Origin: Pollenia angustigena
Taxonomy: Eukaryota > Arthropoda > Insecta > Diptera > Polleniidae
Assembly: GCA_930367215.1 (NCBI GenBank)
Contig: OV884059.1
Span: 239,629,803 to 239,693,802, forward strand
Reading direction: 5' to 3'
DNA: 64,000 nt
Positions 43,768 through 54,889 of this stretch are shown here, in pieces. The notes under the pieces are model-generated. The model was not told where the DNA came from and did not search any database. It saw only the letters and a program-made list of their open reading frames with translations. Numbering within the stretch: the stretch's first letter is position 1; each line of letters begins with the position of its first letter. The translations under genes and the position numbers were made by a program.

Positions 43768-45600
43768 TGATGTATAAATCATAAAGGGTGCCGCAAAGTT
43801 TAGTTCGATGATGGTTTGATGAAAGATAAACAAAGTTTAACTTTGTTGTTTTGCACTCTGGAAATATCCATTTAAAGATTTTCTTACGATTTGCATGTTA
43901 AACATTCCAAGATTAAACAACGATAGTGTCAGAAAATGTATAAAAATTAGTAATTGAAAAAGGAAATAATTTTTTATTGTTTCTCGTCAGATCATCATCA
44001 GAAGATCGCTCCATAAGTGCCTGAGTTATTAGCAAATGACCACAATTAAAGCCATTTTTACCCATAAATATATAATAAACCTTAACTTTTTGATGTCTTC
44101 TTATAATTTTAGTAGAACACTGATAGTGAAAATTAACAAAATTAGTTTATAGATAGGTAATTTTTTCAGTTTATATGAATTGTTATACTTTAGTTAAATT
44201 TTTATTTTTGCATACTATGGTTATTGCTTCTTTATAGAGAACTAACTTATCCTTAATATGGTTTCGGTGACAATAATATTGGTAAGTTAAACATAATATG
44301 TTTTAAATAATCTTTAAACATAGTTTTGTTGGAGGTGACCACATTTTAACATGTTTTTTCCCTGGATGTAGACAGATATTTTCAAGAATATTTGAAAAAT
44401 GTATGGCTTTACAAAGAGAATTTCATTATAAGCGGAAATAGCAGGTCCCGGGACAATGATTTTTCTTTCCCGCTTTCCCGGGAATCAAAAAACTTTGAGA
44501 AAACAAAAACTAGAACAACTGATAAAAACTTGCGATTCTTTTTAAAATTACTTATCATTATTTTTATCAAATCACGAAGAAATAATATAGATTCGATTTG
44601 CAAAGTATGAGTATAAAGTCTAAGCACAGGGAACGCAAATCATGCAGTGTAAATTTCCTTATACACACTTTTGCCATAAAAAAATTCATTTTCGATTCTT
44701 ACCTGGTTAAATTAGCTTTTGAAGTTTAAAAGGATATTAAGTGTTTTTTTAAATATCACTCGGAGATACAACTTTTTTCTGGGTATTCGAAAATTTGGAA
44801 AATTTCTTTAAGATATTACAAAATTTTAATACTTAAATTTTGTGGTCAAAAAAAGTTGACGTTTTTGTTAGTTTTTGCAATTAAATTTTACTTAATATTC
44901 TTACTCTAAATAATAACGAATTAATGATTCTGAAGCAGAAGGACAGGAATATTGTCATTGGGATCTTATTGCGTAACACAGCCGTTTGACAAATTTACTT
45001 ACCTTATACACATACAGGAAATCCGAGAAAATTCGTACCCCATAAATTCGAAAAGCTCAGTTGGTCCCTTGAGGAAAACTCTTTAATTTGCAAAAGTTCC
45101 ATACATTTTGGTACCTTTGTATAGTATAGTCTCTTGTTTCTTTAAATAAATCAAGAAATAAATTGAATTTCTTAGAACAAAATAATTTTGTTTTTTACTT
45201 ACTTTGAATGATTTACAATTGTCATTCATTACTTTAGGTAAACCATAAATTTTTGTAATTTTACAATATTATTTTAATATTTATGCACGTGTTTTTCCTT
45301 CAATTGTATAAATTAGATTTCATTGAGGATAAATGTTCATCTGTTAAAGAACATGCGTCATTTTTGATTTATTTTTAAATATCAAGAAAATGACTTTCAA
45401 TAAATATACCCAACAACAATGCTGTAAAGGTAGTTTTTTTTAAATATTAATATTGATTCCACATATGAAGACTTCTATAACAAAACAGTTAAATTTTACT
45501 TAAAAATTTTGTAAAAAAAATAAAAGGCCGATTTTAAAATGTTGTGTTATAATTCTCTATATTGATGTTAGTTAATATTAATCTTAATGTTGATCAAATA
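43768..45600. other. AT-rich gene-free region
   Basis: Overlapping opposite ORFs at 44392-44627 cover a palindrome-like tcccgggacaatga/ctttcccgggaatc stretch, which may be a hAT end related to the 60636 element. No gene supported. Confidence 0.35.
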
Positions 45601-45689
45601 TGACAAGAGCACGTAATGGAAATTGGTATCCAGTTCGCCGTAAGTTTTACTCAAGGCTCATTTCATTCGCAAATGAGCAAACAATAATT

Positions 45690-46925
45690 GTATATTACCC
45701 TGCCGGTTCGTTTACAATTCCTTACTGGTGGTCATTAGTGAGTCTCTTGGATTTTCATGGGTGATCAAGCGAAAGAAAGGTAATTGCTTTGGATATTTCC
45801 AAGGCGTTTGACAGAGTCTGGCATAGTGCACTCTTGTCAAAACTTGCTGCATTTGGTGACGGTGATAATTTCTCTCGATTTATATCGAGTTTTCTCAGAG
45901 ATCGCACTATACGAGTTGTTATAGATGGGGTTTCGTCAAACGAGCTCAAGATTCATTCAGGGGTGCCGCAAGGCTCCGTTCTTTCTCCTACTCTATTTCT
46001 TATCTTTCTAAACGACCCCCTTTGTCAAACTTCCAACCCTATCTACTCTTTTGCAGATGACAGCAACCTTTACCACTCGTTCTCATTCGAATGCAGACCA
46101 AGCATCCGATGTCGCTGCTATGAGGCAGAATATGAATGATACGCTTGGCCGAGACCTTGACATAATCTCGGAATGGGGTCGTGCGAATAGGGTCGATTTT
46201 AATGCCCGAAAAACCCAATGTTGCGTGCTGACGCATAAACGCGCGACAAATCAAGGTGCCTCATCTGTATATATGGGTGGTATAATTATTGAGGAATCAG
46301 AATCTCTTGATGTTCTGGGCATGAGGATACAATGTGATGTCCGATGGACAGAACATATATTCAAGGTGTCGAAAGAAGCATTCAAGTGCCTCGGTTTTCT
46401 AAGACGGTGTAAGATATACTTCACTCCATCTGATCTCCTTACTATTTATACCACCTATATCCGACCGCGTATGGAATACAACTCTTATGTGTGGGCCGGT
46501 GCTTCAAAGTCTATTTTGGAGCTTCTCGACCGCGTGCAGGAGAGGGCGAAGGTTCTCATTGGTGACAGTAGGCTATCCAATTCTATTGACTCCCTTGAGC
46601 ACCGCCGCAATGTACGTTGTATTTTTCTGTTTTATCGTTACTACAATGGGATGTGTTCTGACGAAATTAGGGATCTGGTTCCCGAAACCCGTACGTTTGT
46701 TCGTAATACACGTTTTTCCTCAAGAGCCTATCCTTATGTCGATTGGCAGGTGAATCGTACAAGAATTACAGAGAGAATTCGTTTTTTTCCGCACAAATCG
46801 TATGTGGATTAACCTTCCTGCAGAAGTCTTCCCTCTCACGTACAGCATGATTAAGTTCAAATCGAATGTTCACAAACACTACTCCCTCTTAGTGCTGCGA
46901 TACTACCGATATTTTCTACTATCGA
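45690..46925 (+). pseudogene. Second LINE reverse transcriptase remnant (PQGS type)
   Basis: Blocks: VIALDISKAFDRVWHSALLS (45780-45840), FISSFLRDRTIRVVIDG, IHSGVPQGSVLSPTLFLIFL (45950-46010), SFADDSNLYHSF (46045-46085), then in the next frame EWGRANRVDFNARKTQC, LDVLGMRIQCDVRW, EAFKCLGFLRRCKIYFTPSD, TTYIRPRMEYNSYVWAGASK, SIDSLEHRRNV, and after another shift RMWINLPAEVFPLTYSM. The catalytic box is FADD. The protein runs on to the normal C-terminal SNVHKHYSLL. This is the CR1/L2/Jockey-type RT layout. An in-frame stop near 45763, a frame change near 46050 and one in a T-run near 46787 mark decay. Confidence 0.88.
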
Positions 46926-47794
46926 TATTTATCGATGGTTCAGATTTCACTATTACTATCGACTGAATGTTTGTACTTGTGCAGGAAATCTTTATTTTTT
47001 TTTTTTTTTTTATAAGGCTACATTCCGTTGTTTTTATCACTTTATTGAATGTATGAGACGTATGTATATACGCACGTTATTTTAGATGGCAGTTTTTAAA
47101 AATTGATAAGTACCTTTCTGAAGGAACCGAAGTAACAGGGACTATAAGATATTCCATTGCATCTTTAAAAAAATTTCTAAATTCTAAACCAGTGATAACC
47201 ACTCCATAGACTCGCGAGCCAGTCAATAATCGTATTTTTCACACAGACACGGTCGGCAATTCACATGTATATAACAACTTTGTTCGTTTCAAAACATGAG
47301 ACTATCATCAGTCTCTGCGACCGCACACAAGCACATAATGTCTTTGTGTGCGTGCGTTCGGGGCTTGGTTATCACTGTTCTAAACACAAAAAGATAACCA
47401 ATCTAGCGGACTTATCCTCTAATGGTCGTTCATTGTTTTGTCCTATGCTTGCAATTGCATTTGGATTTGGATTTTTTTATTTTTTTTTACAACATTACAA
47501 AAATATTTGACATTTCAGTCCCTATATAAACATGTACAAATTTCGACTTAAAGACCAATAATTAGCAGTAAAAAGCACTGCTAAGCAATCCGTACCACTT
47601 GCCATTTTCAGCACGAATTAATAATAGCAAGTACAAATTTGCGGCAAAAAAACTGTGTGAGTATAGCTGCTGTAACATGTCTTCATAGGTGTATTTTAAA
47701 TAATAATAATATCGATATTGATATTTTTCCTATCGATATGATATGCAATGCATTAGTAGAGGTCATGCCCTGAGTGCTGGTCCTAACAGTAAAA
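46926..47794. other. Spacer, possible decayed hAT element
   Basis: Clusters of 'atcgatatttatcgat' at 46900-46945 and 'atcgatattgatatttttcctatcgatatg' (split) at 47705-47745 may be subterminal repeats of one element. Outer ends tagtgctgcgata and atatgcaatgcatta correspond only loosely. No target duplication. The ORF at 47265-47510 has no motif. Confidence 0.3.
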
Positions 47795-48249
47795 AAAATT
47801 TTTAAGAGCCTATAGGGTAAAGTATTTTCGAGATTTTTTTCAGATTTTTCGGAAACGGCTTAGAGGTTGCTCAATTCTTCATAACTTTGTTAAAAAAAAG
47901 TTTTCTTCATAACTTTGTTAAAAACAACGATTTTCTTCACTTTTAAGGAAATAATTTAAAAGAAAAATGTCCAAGTTTTATTTTGGTGTACAAGGACTAT
48001 AAGTTTTTGCAACGAATTTGCTCATTTAGGAACCCTACATAACTATTATTCGTAATTTGTCCATAAATTTTATAAATAACGCTTGATAACTTTAAAAATT
48101 TGTATGAAAATTAAGAAACCTAACAAAGCAGTTTGAAGGAATAATTTTTTTCAAATAACTTATAAACAAATATTTTTGAATTCGCTCTTACCGTTCCTGA
48201 GTTATACCGGTTTTCATATTTGTACCCAGTTTATGATATTATTACTCAT

Positions 48250-49506
48250 CAGTGTTGCCAAAACTTGGTGACCAAAAATGGCTAAATTTACGGAAAAAAT
48301 GGCTAAAAAATGGCTAAAAATGGGTTAAAAAATGGCTAAATGCTTTTTTAAATAAAAACACATGAAAATTCAATAACAAAACAAAAATAATTAATTTAAA
48401 GTAGTTTACGATGAAATTGTGAGTTAAGATCAATTTGTTAAATAAGAATAAACGTAAAAAAATTTTAAAATAAATTAATATTAAAAAATTAAATCACCGA
48501 AAAATTCGATGTCGTTATTATTCATCTCATAGGAATCACTCACTCATTAGCTTCAAATAATCATAAGTTTTTAATAATTTGAAGGTAAATCTTAATCACG
48601 ACAACATTTACCCAGCCTTTTGAGTCCAGATATGCAATAAAAAACAAGTAAGAAAGAATAGTCGGTTAAACCCGACTTTATGATACCCTACGCCACATTA
48701 GAACCTTTGTACCAAATTTTATCAAATAATCTCTAAATTGCGACCTGTACTTTGCGCACAAGGTTTACATGGACAGCCAGCCAGCCGGACAAACATCGTT
48801 AATTCGACTCAGAAAGTGATTCTGAGTCAATCGGTATACGTAAAGGTGGGCTAAGGACCAATATTTTAAGGTGTTACAGACATCAGCACAAACGCACAGT
48901 ACCCTCTCCATTGTGGTGGTGGTATAAATATTGTATTGTATGGTACAAATATTTAACTAATTGATAAAATCGACTTAACGGTTGCTTAATGTAACCTATT
49001 TCTCAAATTACTTATTTACGATGTTTACTTGGCTAAACACCCTCTACTTCAGCATTAGACCATGCAAGTGAGAGCAACTTTATAGTCAAATCAGAAATTT
49101 CTAAAACAATTTTGTTACCGCCTGCAACCTTTTATTGAAATACTTGCAACCAGAAAGAAACAGCGATGTTTGTGTTGATCCATTTTATAAATTTAATAGT
49201 GGAATACTGTTCCTTTATTTTGAAAGATGTTTCAGCGTCATAGTTTATAGCGATTTTCAAGATTTGTAAAAGTTGTGATTTAAATTACAGGCGTTTTAAT
49301 TGTTCAAAATGTTTATTTTACTTTTATAAATTTTTATAATAAAATAAAAATTATTCTTTTAAAAGAAAAACGGCAAAAAAATTTTATGGCTAAACAAGTT
49401 GAAAAATGGCTAAAAATATGGCTAATGGCTAAACTCATTTTTTAATGGCTGAACAGGGTGAAAAATGGCTAAATCTAGCCACTAAATGGCTAAATTGGCA
49501 ACACTG
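48250..49506. mobile_element. hAT-like non-autonomous transposon (1,257 bp)
   Basis: Exact 8-bp target duplication ttactcat (48242-48249 and 49507-49514). TIR cagtgttgccaaa at the left and aattggcaacactg at the right. Dense 'aaatggctaaa' subterminal repeats lie on both sides. No transposase. A dispersed repeat copy (48645-48930) is nested in it. The end is similar to the hAT at 5002-6206 (CAGCGTTGCC). Confidence 0.9.
48645..48930. repeat. Dispersed repeat copy (family of 2817-4680), nested
   Basis: aacaagtaagaaagaatagt, then cggttaaacccgactttatg and ataccctacgcc at one end; ctctccattgtggtggtggt at the other. Inverse orientation to the copy at 2817-4680 and without the piggyBac insertion. Confidence 0.75.
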
Positions 49507-49599
49507 TTACTCATACCCAACAAACAAATTAAAATAAAACGCTTTATTTTGCTTTGTTTTGTATTGGGGTCCTGACAACCTGTTTCAGAAGATGTGACA

Positions 49600-49965
49600 T
49601 TGAAGTAAAAGTTAGCCTATGCCATACCTCGTTCTGCCACATCATTTACTAGTTGTAAATTTTGAGCTTTGTTCTTTGCATCTTGAAACGACTTGTTGGC
49701 CCAATTTTCAGTATCTGTTTTTAAAATATCATTTGAAATATCGCAAGCTAATTGGCGTATGAAGATTATTTGCCATTCAACTTAAAGTTCTGGTGTCGGT
49801 ATGTTCATCAAAAAACGCTAAGGTAGCCCATTTTGGGATAAAGTACCACTGATGACGTTAAAAAATTTTTAACGTTGTAGGTTCAACTGCTTCAATATTC
49901 ATTTTGTAGTTATCGAACTGGTTTATTAGACTTAGATAATTGAGAGTATCGTATCGAGGTTATTG
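49600..49965 (-). pseudogene. C-terminal fragment of the unnamed transposase family
   Basis: On the minus strand: WYFIPKWATLAFFDEHTDTR, a stop, MANNLHTP in one frame, and NLQLVNDVAERGMA after it. In the arthropod family that I recall from the pseudogene at 14230-15107, the C-terminal section has a 'WYL-EELV-LALF' block and a 'VVNDTAERGVKL' block in this order and at about this distance. The correspondence is by memory of the family, not an alignment. Only this end of the gene is recognisable. Confidence 0.5.
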
Positions 49966-50860
49966 ATAGAGGGAACCGTTTCTGATATAAATTCTTAAAA
50001 TAAATGAACTAAACTCTAGCAAGGCAGCAGCGATTTCGAAAAGTGAATAAGTTTAAAAAATATACAATTTTCTTCATCTAGCGGGCCCGATTAATAGCTT
50101 CTGAAGCTTGTACTGTTAGCTAGGGCTTAGATCTATCAACAAAAAAATAAAAATCAAATGAAGCAAATATTTATATTATTCTCTTGGTTGCATGTCTTCA
50201 AGCTGACCTTTAATTTATCCTCAAAGCGTCATGTATTGCTAAGGGATAAAACTTTCATCAATGTAACTACCTATGAAACTGATTTTAAGAATTTACTGCA
50301 GGGCATAGAACTACATCGTAAGAACTGCAATTAATGATTTGTAAACAAAGAAAAAGCAAGACGTTTGAGTTTTATTTGTTTGTTGAGTAAGAGTAATAAT
50401 ATCAAAAACTGGGTACAAATCTGAAAGCCGGTATAACTCAGGAACGGTTAGAGCGAATTCAAAAATATTTGTTAGTTATTAAGAATAAATTGATCTTTTA
50501 AACTGCATTGCTAGTTTGTTTCATTTTTATAAAAGTTTTAAAAGTTATGAAGCGTTATTTACAAAATTTATGGAATAATTACGAAAAATTTTAATGTAGG
50601 GTACCTAAATGAGCAAATGCATTGCAAAAACTTATAGTATTTGTACGCCAAAATAAAGCTTGGACATTTTTCTTTAAAATTATTTTCTTAGAAGTAAAGA
50701 AAATCCTTGTCTTGGACAAAGTTATGAAGAAAACTAAAAGAAGAAAGGCCGGCGCACCCGATGTTTGGCAAAAATTTGAATTGAGCGATCTCTAAACCTC
50801 TCCGATAAATCTGAAAAAAATCTCAAAAATACTTTATACTAAAAGCTTTTAAATTATGCT

Positions 50861-52459
50861 TGAGCCCCAATTTTTTTTTTTTTTGACAAACTAGTGGTCA
50901 TAATGAACCATAGTTTTAATATAGTCCAAATATTAGAGATAGTTTTATCAAATTTGATACATTCGTTTTCAGAAGGACAACACATATTAAAAACGGTAAG
51001 ACTCAATCATAGTTTTACCTAGCCGCCATACAAACTTCCTTTGGATCTGATTGAATTCAGTCTAAAATATTTTATTGTAAAATAAATATTCTAAGAATGT
51101 TTTGTTAGAACCGGTACATATTTCATCATAGCTCCCATACAAATACCACTCCCGAAATGCGTTCGAATGTCAAAAATTCCTTTTAAATGTTGGTATACAC
51201 TAGGGGTAAAGCAAATTTTTTTGGCATAGTACCATGAGGTCAACCATGTCCCAGTAACCACGAAAATTATAATCTTTTGTAATTTTTTTCTAAACCAATG
51301 CAATATTGAATATTCATAATTTTATACAGTGTTTTTTATAAATGTTTTTTTTCGTTAAAAAAGGTTAAAAATAGGATTTGGTTTGCGAACAAATCTCTAA
51401 CCATCTCTAAATATTAATGAAATTTCATACTTGAGCTATTTTTGTTTAAAAAAACATATTATTAATATTTCTTAACCAAAAATAAAATTAAAAGTTTTCA
51501 AAACTTCATCGCGGATGGTGGGTAAACTTTTTTGACCTTAACGAAAAAATAAATATACGTTCCCTTATAGTTTTTTATGTTCTATTGGACTGTGCTATGC
51601 CAATTTTGATATTTTAAAAAATTGTTAAAAAGTTATATCCCTAGTATACACTTTACTTTTATAAAAGCTTTTATATCGTGGCAAAACTTTCAATTGTAGG
51701 CTCAGAATTGACACATATCAACTTCGGCACAAATCACTGTTTTATGAATCTTAATCTTATAACCCTAATAGATACACTCTCGAAAATTTGTCTATTTAAC
51801 TTTACTTTCTTATTCGTTCTTATTTGAACAGTAGATGTTCCACTGCGATCCAACCCATTATGCTGGCTTTTAATTAAAGCAAAATTATTGGCCTTAGGTA
51901 TATTTTACAATAAATGTTTTATAGATACTCGTGGTAGTATGTAAAATATATTCAATATAATTCAAAAAACCATAAATGGAATTATATTGTTTTGTTATGG
52001 AACTCCATTTATGACTTTCCTTGAAACAAGCCACAAAAATTTGCTGACGACATGATGTATTCCTAAAAAGATTGACGGCATGTGGCATGCAAAATTAAAG
52101 CAACATAAGTGTGGTCTTTTTTTTTGTATATAAAAATAACCCAAAACCTTGCCAGAAAAGTTTCAGTAATTTTATATTATTTTTTTTTTTTTTTTTGGTA
52201 ACAGAATGTCGCTTGAGTACACAATTTATAAAAAGCTAAAGAGAAATAAACGTGTATTAAAAAAGACCGGTGTATCTGCTAGTGATGTCAAGAATTTTAA
52301 TTTTTAATATTCGCGAATACGAATACGAATATCTGAGCCACTATTCAACCAGTATGCACGATTTTAATTGTGAGTGACACCTTAATGTCAAGTTTTTTGC
52401 CAAACTTATTATGACATTTCTTTGTTTCAGTGTTTGATAAATTCAAGCCTTTTACGAAA
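50861..52459. other. AT-rich gene-free region
   Basis: Minus ORFs at 51091-51303 and 51894-52088 lack motifs. A short inverted word (attcgcgaatacgaatacga) lies near 52310. No feature supported. Confidence 0.4.
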
Positions 52460-53052
52460 TCAAAATGCACTTCGTGATGATTCTGGTCAGCATTGGTGGA
52501 TTCGTTAACGAGCAGAATTGCAAGCATTTGGGCAAATGGGAATTCATGTGTGAGTGTTGAAAAGCCGATGCATCCACAAAGAGTGACTGTTTAGTGCGGT
52601 TTATGGGCTGGCAGCGAAATCGGACCGTACATATTCGAAAATGAGGTCAGCCAAGCAGTTACTGTGGTGTTCGCGAGATGATTACGGACTTCTTGTGGCC
52701 AGAAATTGAGGATATGGACCTGGACGATATATGGCTTTAACAGGATGGTGCCAATTGCCACACAGCCAACGAAACTATTTTGCGGAGAAATTAAACGGCC
52801 GTGTTATCTCACGTCGTGCTGGCCGTCACGATCATGTGATTTGACACCATTGGACTTCTGTGTTTGGGGATATTTGCAAGAATAAGTGCACGTTAATAAG
52901 GCAAGAGAAATTCAAGACCTAATGGATGAGATAATTTCGTACATTAGCGACATTGAACCTCCATTATGTATCAGAGTCATTGAAAATATGGACCATCGGA
53001 TGGAGGTATGCCCCCGTGGCGACCATTTGGCAGATATTTTAATTCACACATA
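52460..53052 (+). pseudogene. mariner-type transposase fragment, copy 3
   Basis: Plus-strand blocks in shifting frames: SIGGFVNEQNCK, KPMHPQRVTV*CGLWAGSEI, GPYIFENEVSQAVTVV, EMITDFLWPEIEDMDLDDIW, QDGANCHTANETI, SRSCDLTPLDFCVWGYLQE, IQDLMDEIISYISDIEP and VIENMDHRMEV ending ADILIHT* (53052). It covers the last two thirds of the protein, same family as copies 1 and 2, more decayed. No TIR found. Confidence 0.82.
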
Positions 53053-53629
53053 ATTGTCATAGATTCTTCTATAATAACAAAAATGTTAATATAATTTTTT
53101 TAAAACGTTTTGTTTTATTAACAATTAACATCGTGCGTTTTAGTTGGACCTAAAAACTGGAAATATTAATGACAAATGGACAGACGGATATCTGTCTAGA
53201 TATATTCTAGGTTCTTAGACCCATAGGGATCTAGAATAGATAAACTTCATGGCGTATTAGATCAATATTGCAGAAGTTACAAACTCAATTACAAATTTAA
53301 ATATACCTTCTACACATGAAGGTTAAGGGTATAAAGGATGTTTTATATATATGGTTGAACACTTAACTTGATAAATTCAATCCGGTCGCATCAAAGCTTG
53401 ATAAATCCAGTCCGATCGCAACAAAACTTGGTAAATCCACTTGAAAAATTGAATTTTTTTCGAATTATCTCATTGCTAAATTTTTAAATCCTGTATAGAT
53501 CAATGACTAACCTTGACGTTTGCATTACTGCAACAAAAATTTCTAAGAAATACAAGTGGGCATAACTAAAAAAACATTTTCTTAAATTGTGCTGAAATAC
53601 AAAAAGTGGATCTATCAAGTTTTGAAAAA
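53053..53629. repeat. Dispersed repeat tail and 29-bp tandem repeats
   Basis: 53180-53335 resembles the end of the 10646-12182 repeat (gacggatatctgtctagata, then tacacatgaaggttaagggt). At 53360-53445 about three ~29-bp units repeat, 'cttgataaatccagtccgat' plus cgcaacaaaa. A reverse-oriented relative (tctatcaagttttgaaaaat) precedes the Helitron. Confidence 0.55.
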
Positions 53630-53860
53630 TCCTCCTCATACATATATAAAGTTTTAAACTCGATCCTATTGTAATATGAAAAAAAAACTTTTTAAATTTA
53701 ATTACATTTATTATAATTACATCCCTGATTTATATTCTTTGTTCTTGTTGTATACCTATTGCAATAAGAAGTAATCGTATGAGGGGGTTTACACACATTT
53801 AAATTTAAAAAAATGGTTCAACAATTTCGTTTTCAGTTATTTTTTAATTAATAATTTTCA

Positions 53861-54290
53861 ATGATGGATGTTTTGGACGGTGTCTGTTACAAAGTCTTCC
53901 CAATTGATGGGGACGGAAATTGTTTGTTTTCGTCCCTTGCTCATGTAGTCTATGGAACAGCTTCAAGGGGAATGGGAGTGTGTAATATTATTGTGGATTA
54001 TGTGGTCCAAAATTTGATCCGTTTCAAATTTTTTAGTATCACCCCAGAGGATGACAACTATAATGATGTTGAAGTATATTCTATTGATATGAGAAGAGAG
54101 GAACGCATGGTACTTCATACGAACTTCAAGCTGCCGCAGAAATATTTCCATATTTATTTGAGGTTTGGTTTGAGGAAATGAACAACATCCTGTTAAAAAA
54201 CTTCGTTTTTCAAGGAATATTTCAAATGGACATTTTGATGTCTATGAGAATATTTCATCACCTAACCATCTTTCCCCACAAATGTCAAAT
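53861..54290 (+). pseudogene. OTU-type cysteine protease domain of the Helitron
   Basis: Begins MMDVLDGVCYKVFPIDGDGN, then CLFSSLAHVVYG. DGDGNCLFSSLA is the catalytic Asp/Cys box of OTU deubiquitinase-like proteases. The partner block FSRNISNGHFDVYE (54213-54254), in another frame, supplies the catalytic His. Between them a third frame gives ELQAAAEIFPYLFEVWFEE. Two frame changes (about 54120 and 54182) break it. OTU domains are known in some insect and other animal Helitrons; their role in the element is unclear. Confidence 0.8.
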
Positions 54291-54780
54291 GTTGCGCATA
54301 AGACTAGAATTATATTGCCCAAACGAAAAAGATCATATCGGACAAAGCTTAAAAAAGAAAGGGAGAGAAAAAAATTTCATTTCAAAAATAAGGAAAACTT
54401 AAGAGATAAAATAGCGCGTGAAAAGTTGAGGCGTTCAAGGAGAGAAACATTACGAAAATTTAAAGAATCCGAAGAAGATAAAAATAAAAGATTAAGAAAT
54501 GATGCATCCAGAAAGATAGCAAATAGGCAATTTGAAGATGATGAACAGAAAAGAAAGAGGTTGGACGAAAACAAAATCCGAAACTCATCCCAAAGACTTA
54601 CTGAATGCGGTTTGCGGAGAAGTCGGGGGTAAGAGGAGAACAGAAAGAGAAAGGCAGCTCAAAAACTAAATGAAACAGATGAGCAAAAAAGAGAAAGGTT
54701 AAAGGAGGATTCAAACCGAAAAGCAGTTGAAAGACATGTTGGCAAAGAATGGCAAATAAACGACTGCACGAGGATGAAAG
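54270..54780 (+). pseudogene. Charged coiled-coil linker of the Helitron protein
   Basis: Lys/Arg/Glu-rich repeats such as KKERERKKFHFKNKENLRDK, DKIAREKLRRSRRETLRKF and NDASRKIANRQFEDDEQKRK, continued after a stop (54630) by EENRKRKAAQKLNETDEQKR. A predicted long helix between OTU and Rep parts is usual for these Helitrons. Minus-strand ORFs rich in S and F over the same span are shadows. Confidence 0.65.
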
Positions 54781-54889
54781 CAACGTAGTGTTGCCTCCTG
54801 AAAGACATGTTCAACATGTAAATATTTTGCAGAGTTGCAAGAATGGCAGACAACAAAAGGGAAAAGAAGATTCTATTGAGGAGCATTAC

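Larger units (their letters stand above)
47795..50860. mobile_element. Long-TIR element (~3.1 kb) with unnamed-family transposase remnant
   Basis: Arms of about 450 bp (47795-48245 and about 50392-50860) are diverged inverted repeats. Shared blocks include gaattcgctcttaccgttcc against ggaacggttagagcgaattc, and tccaagttttattttggtgt against cgccaaaataaagcttggac. The interior holds a decayed minus-strand transposase C-terminus and a nested hAT element (48250-49506). Architecture echoes the element at 22605-26088 but is much older. The exact termini are uncertain. Confidence 0.7.

Noticed and set aside
46895..47760. hAT element with 'atcgatat' subterminal repeats
   Set aside because: The ends correspond only loosely and there is no target duplication, so it is kept only as a remark.
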